35,972 nucleotides of DNA, taken from the NCBI GenBank assembly GCA_963169585.1, contig CAUJDU010000086.1:1-35972 (forward strand). The letters run 5' to 3'. The position numbers and the translations under genes were made by a program. Of this stretch, positions 35,202-35,972 are shown piece by piece. The notes below the pieces were generated by a model. That model had not been told where the DNA came from. It saw only the letters and a program-made list of their open reading frames with translations, and searched no databases. This DNA comes from Actinomycetota bacterium. GTDB lineage: Bacteria > Actinomycetota > Acidimicrobiia > IMCC26256 > JAGPDB01. How positions within the stretch are numbered: position 1 is the first letter of the stretch; each line of letters begins with the position of its first letter.

Positions 35202-35972
35202 ATGCTTTCCAAGTTTTTTGCAACCTTAGATCCGCAAATTGCCTTACCTACTATTTTGTTGGTCGGATGTGGATCTGTGGGTGAAAGTGTTGTGAAGACA
35301 TTTGTAAATAATGCACCTCATGAAGACACAAAAATGTATGTCACTGATAGCGATAAAGAACGAGCCCGTAAATTAAGTGAATATCGGCTGAGTTCAATCA
35401 CTCCTATACGGTGGCGTTCTGCGCACGATACTCCAGACGATGTAGATGTAATAATTGTTGCAGTTGATAGAACTTCGGAAGAAAAGATTATTGATCGATT
35501 AGCGCTAGCGAAAAAACCATTCATTACGATGTCTGATGATTCTTCTATTTTTGATGCCTATGAAGATTATGAAGATGAGTTCAGCGCGTCGAATACTTAT
35601 GGAGTTATTGGAGCTGGTTTAGTGCCAGGGATAAGTGAGGTCTTAGCTAAATTTTATTCGCAACGTTTCGATCGACTGTTAGATATATCAGTTGACCGCA
35701 TTGGCTTCGTTTCACCAGCATCGTTAGATAGTGTGAAATCGGCTAGAAGGGAATCTCCGCTTTGTGTGCGTGACGGTATTGTTTCTGATTCAAAAAGAGA
35801 CGCAGGGACAACTTTAACTTGGTTTCCTAGTCCGATTAATTATCGAGAATGTCAAAGTGTTTCTACTGGCGTCATTCAGCTGCTTAAGGAGTTCCCAGGG
35901 GTACATAATCTAACTGTTCGTTTTGCAGAACCAATCCTTCCAACGTTTAGCGAAAGAGTAAAAAATGTTGTA
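35202..35972 (+). CDS. Saccharopine dehydrogenase-like NAD(P)-binding protein, N-terminal part
   Basis: An open frame of 257 codons running off the end of the window. The N-terminal strand-loop-helix LLVGCGSVGESVVKTF (about 19-34) is a Rossmann dinucleotide-binding motif. It is followed by YVTDSDKERARKL after the second strand and VDVIIVAVDR, the typical pattern of the saccharopine dehydrogenase / homospermidine synthase-like group. GAGLVPGISEVLAKFY resembles the conserved GxxPGxxN segment at the start of the catalytic domain. Substrate unknown. GAGGA at 35191-35195 supports ATG 35202. No terminator or gap separates it from the tiny membrane protein gene. Confidence 0.75.
   Translation, partial: MLSKFFATLDPQIALPTILLVGCGSVGESVVKTFVNNAPHEDTKMYVTDSDKERARKLSEYRLSSITPIRWRSAHDTPDDVDVIIVAVDRTSEEKIIDRLALAKKPFITMSDDSSIFDAYEDYEDEFSASNTYGVIGAGLVPGISEVLAKFYSQRFDRLLDISVDRIGFVSPASLDSVKSARRESPLCVRDGIVSDSKRDAGTTLTWFPSPINYRECQSVSTGVIQLLKEFPGVHNLTVRFAEPILPTFSERVKNVV

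Overview
The window is the chromosomal replication-origin region of a low-GC actinobacterium. From one recognisable end to the other it keeps the gene order that surrounds dnaA in Mycobacterium tuberculosis (Rv3907c to Rv3924c, then Rv0001 to ileT): pcnA, a DUF6049-type protein, murJ, a kinase-like gene, an ECF sigma factor and its presumed anti-sigma partner, trxB, trxA, a cwlM-like gene, parB, parA, rsmG, jag, yidC, yidD, rnpA, rpmH, dnaA, dnaN, recF, a DUF721/DciA gene, gyrB, gyrA, a DUF3566 gene and tRNA-Ile(GAT). The AT-rich sequence and the divergence from mycobacteria suggest a deep-branching, possibly streamlined lineage such as Acidimicrobiia. That placement is inference, not proof.

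Layout. Bases 1-5.6 kb: the 3' end of an inositol-phosphate synthase gene, a strong hairpin terminator, a very large polytopic membrane protein, a NarL-type two-component pair and an unknown 227-residue protein. Bases 5.6-10.6 kb: a methyltransferase, the CCA-adding enzyme, a secreted VWA protein and a PilT-like ATPase whose P-loop lysine is threonine. Bases 10.7-19.6 kb: a cell-envelope and stress cluster on the plus strand. Bases 19.6-25 kb: a minus-strand block (parAB with a perfect parS site, rsmG, jag, yidC, yidD, rnpA, rpmH). Bases 25-34.8 kb: dnaA, the oriC-like spacer full of DnaA boxes, dnaN, recF, dciA-like, gyrB, gyrA, DUF3566 and tRNA-Ile. The end holds a tiny membrane protein and a truncated Rossmann-fold dehydrogenase. 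Genes on either side of oriC point away from it, with the leading strand.

How the genes work together. One group segregates and initiates the chromosome (ParA, ParB, parS, DnaA, oriC, DnaN, RecF, DciA, gyrase). One inserts membrane proteins and matures tRNA (YidC, YidD, Jag, RnpA, L34, Cca). One appears to control peptidoglycan precursor export: MurJ, a separately encoded pseudokinase, and a CwlM-like protein that has lost its zinc ligands. These neighbour an ECF sigma factor and the thioredoxin system.

Most notable observations: (i) two intergenic elements, at 16716-16832 and 34919-35030, share a conserved core of about 70 nt, yet each is enclosed by its own unrelated 21-22 bp inverted repeat; (ii) four proteins lack hallmark residues: PilT-like (Walker A Lys to Thr), the pseudokinase (all catalytic motifs), CwlM-like (zinc ligands) and YidC (groove Arg to Met); (iii) a 19-codon upstream ORF with a strong ribosome-binding site ends 2 nt before dnaA and overlaps its DnaA boxes; (iv) oriC has a regular architecture of paired boxes 10 bp apart.
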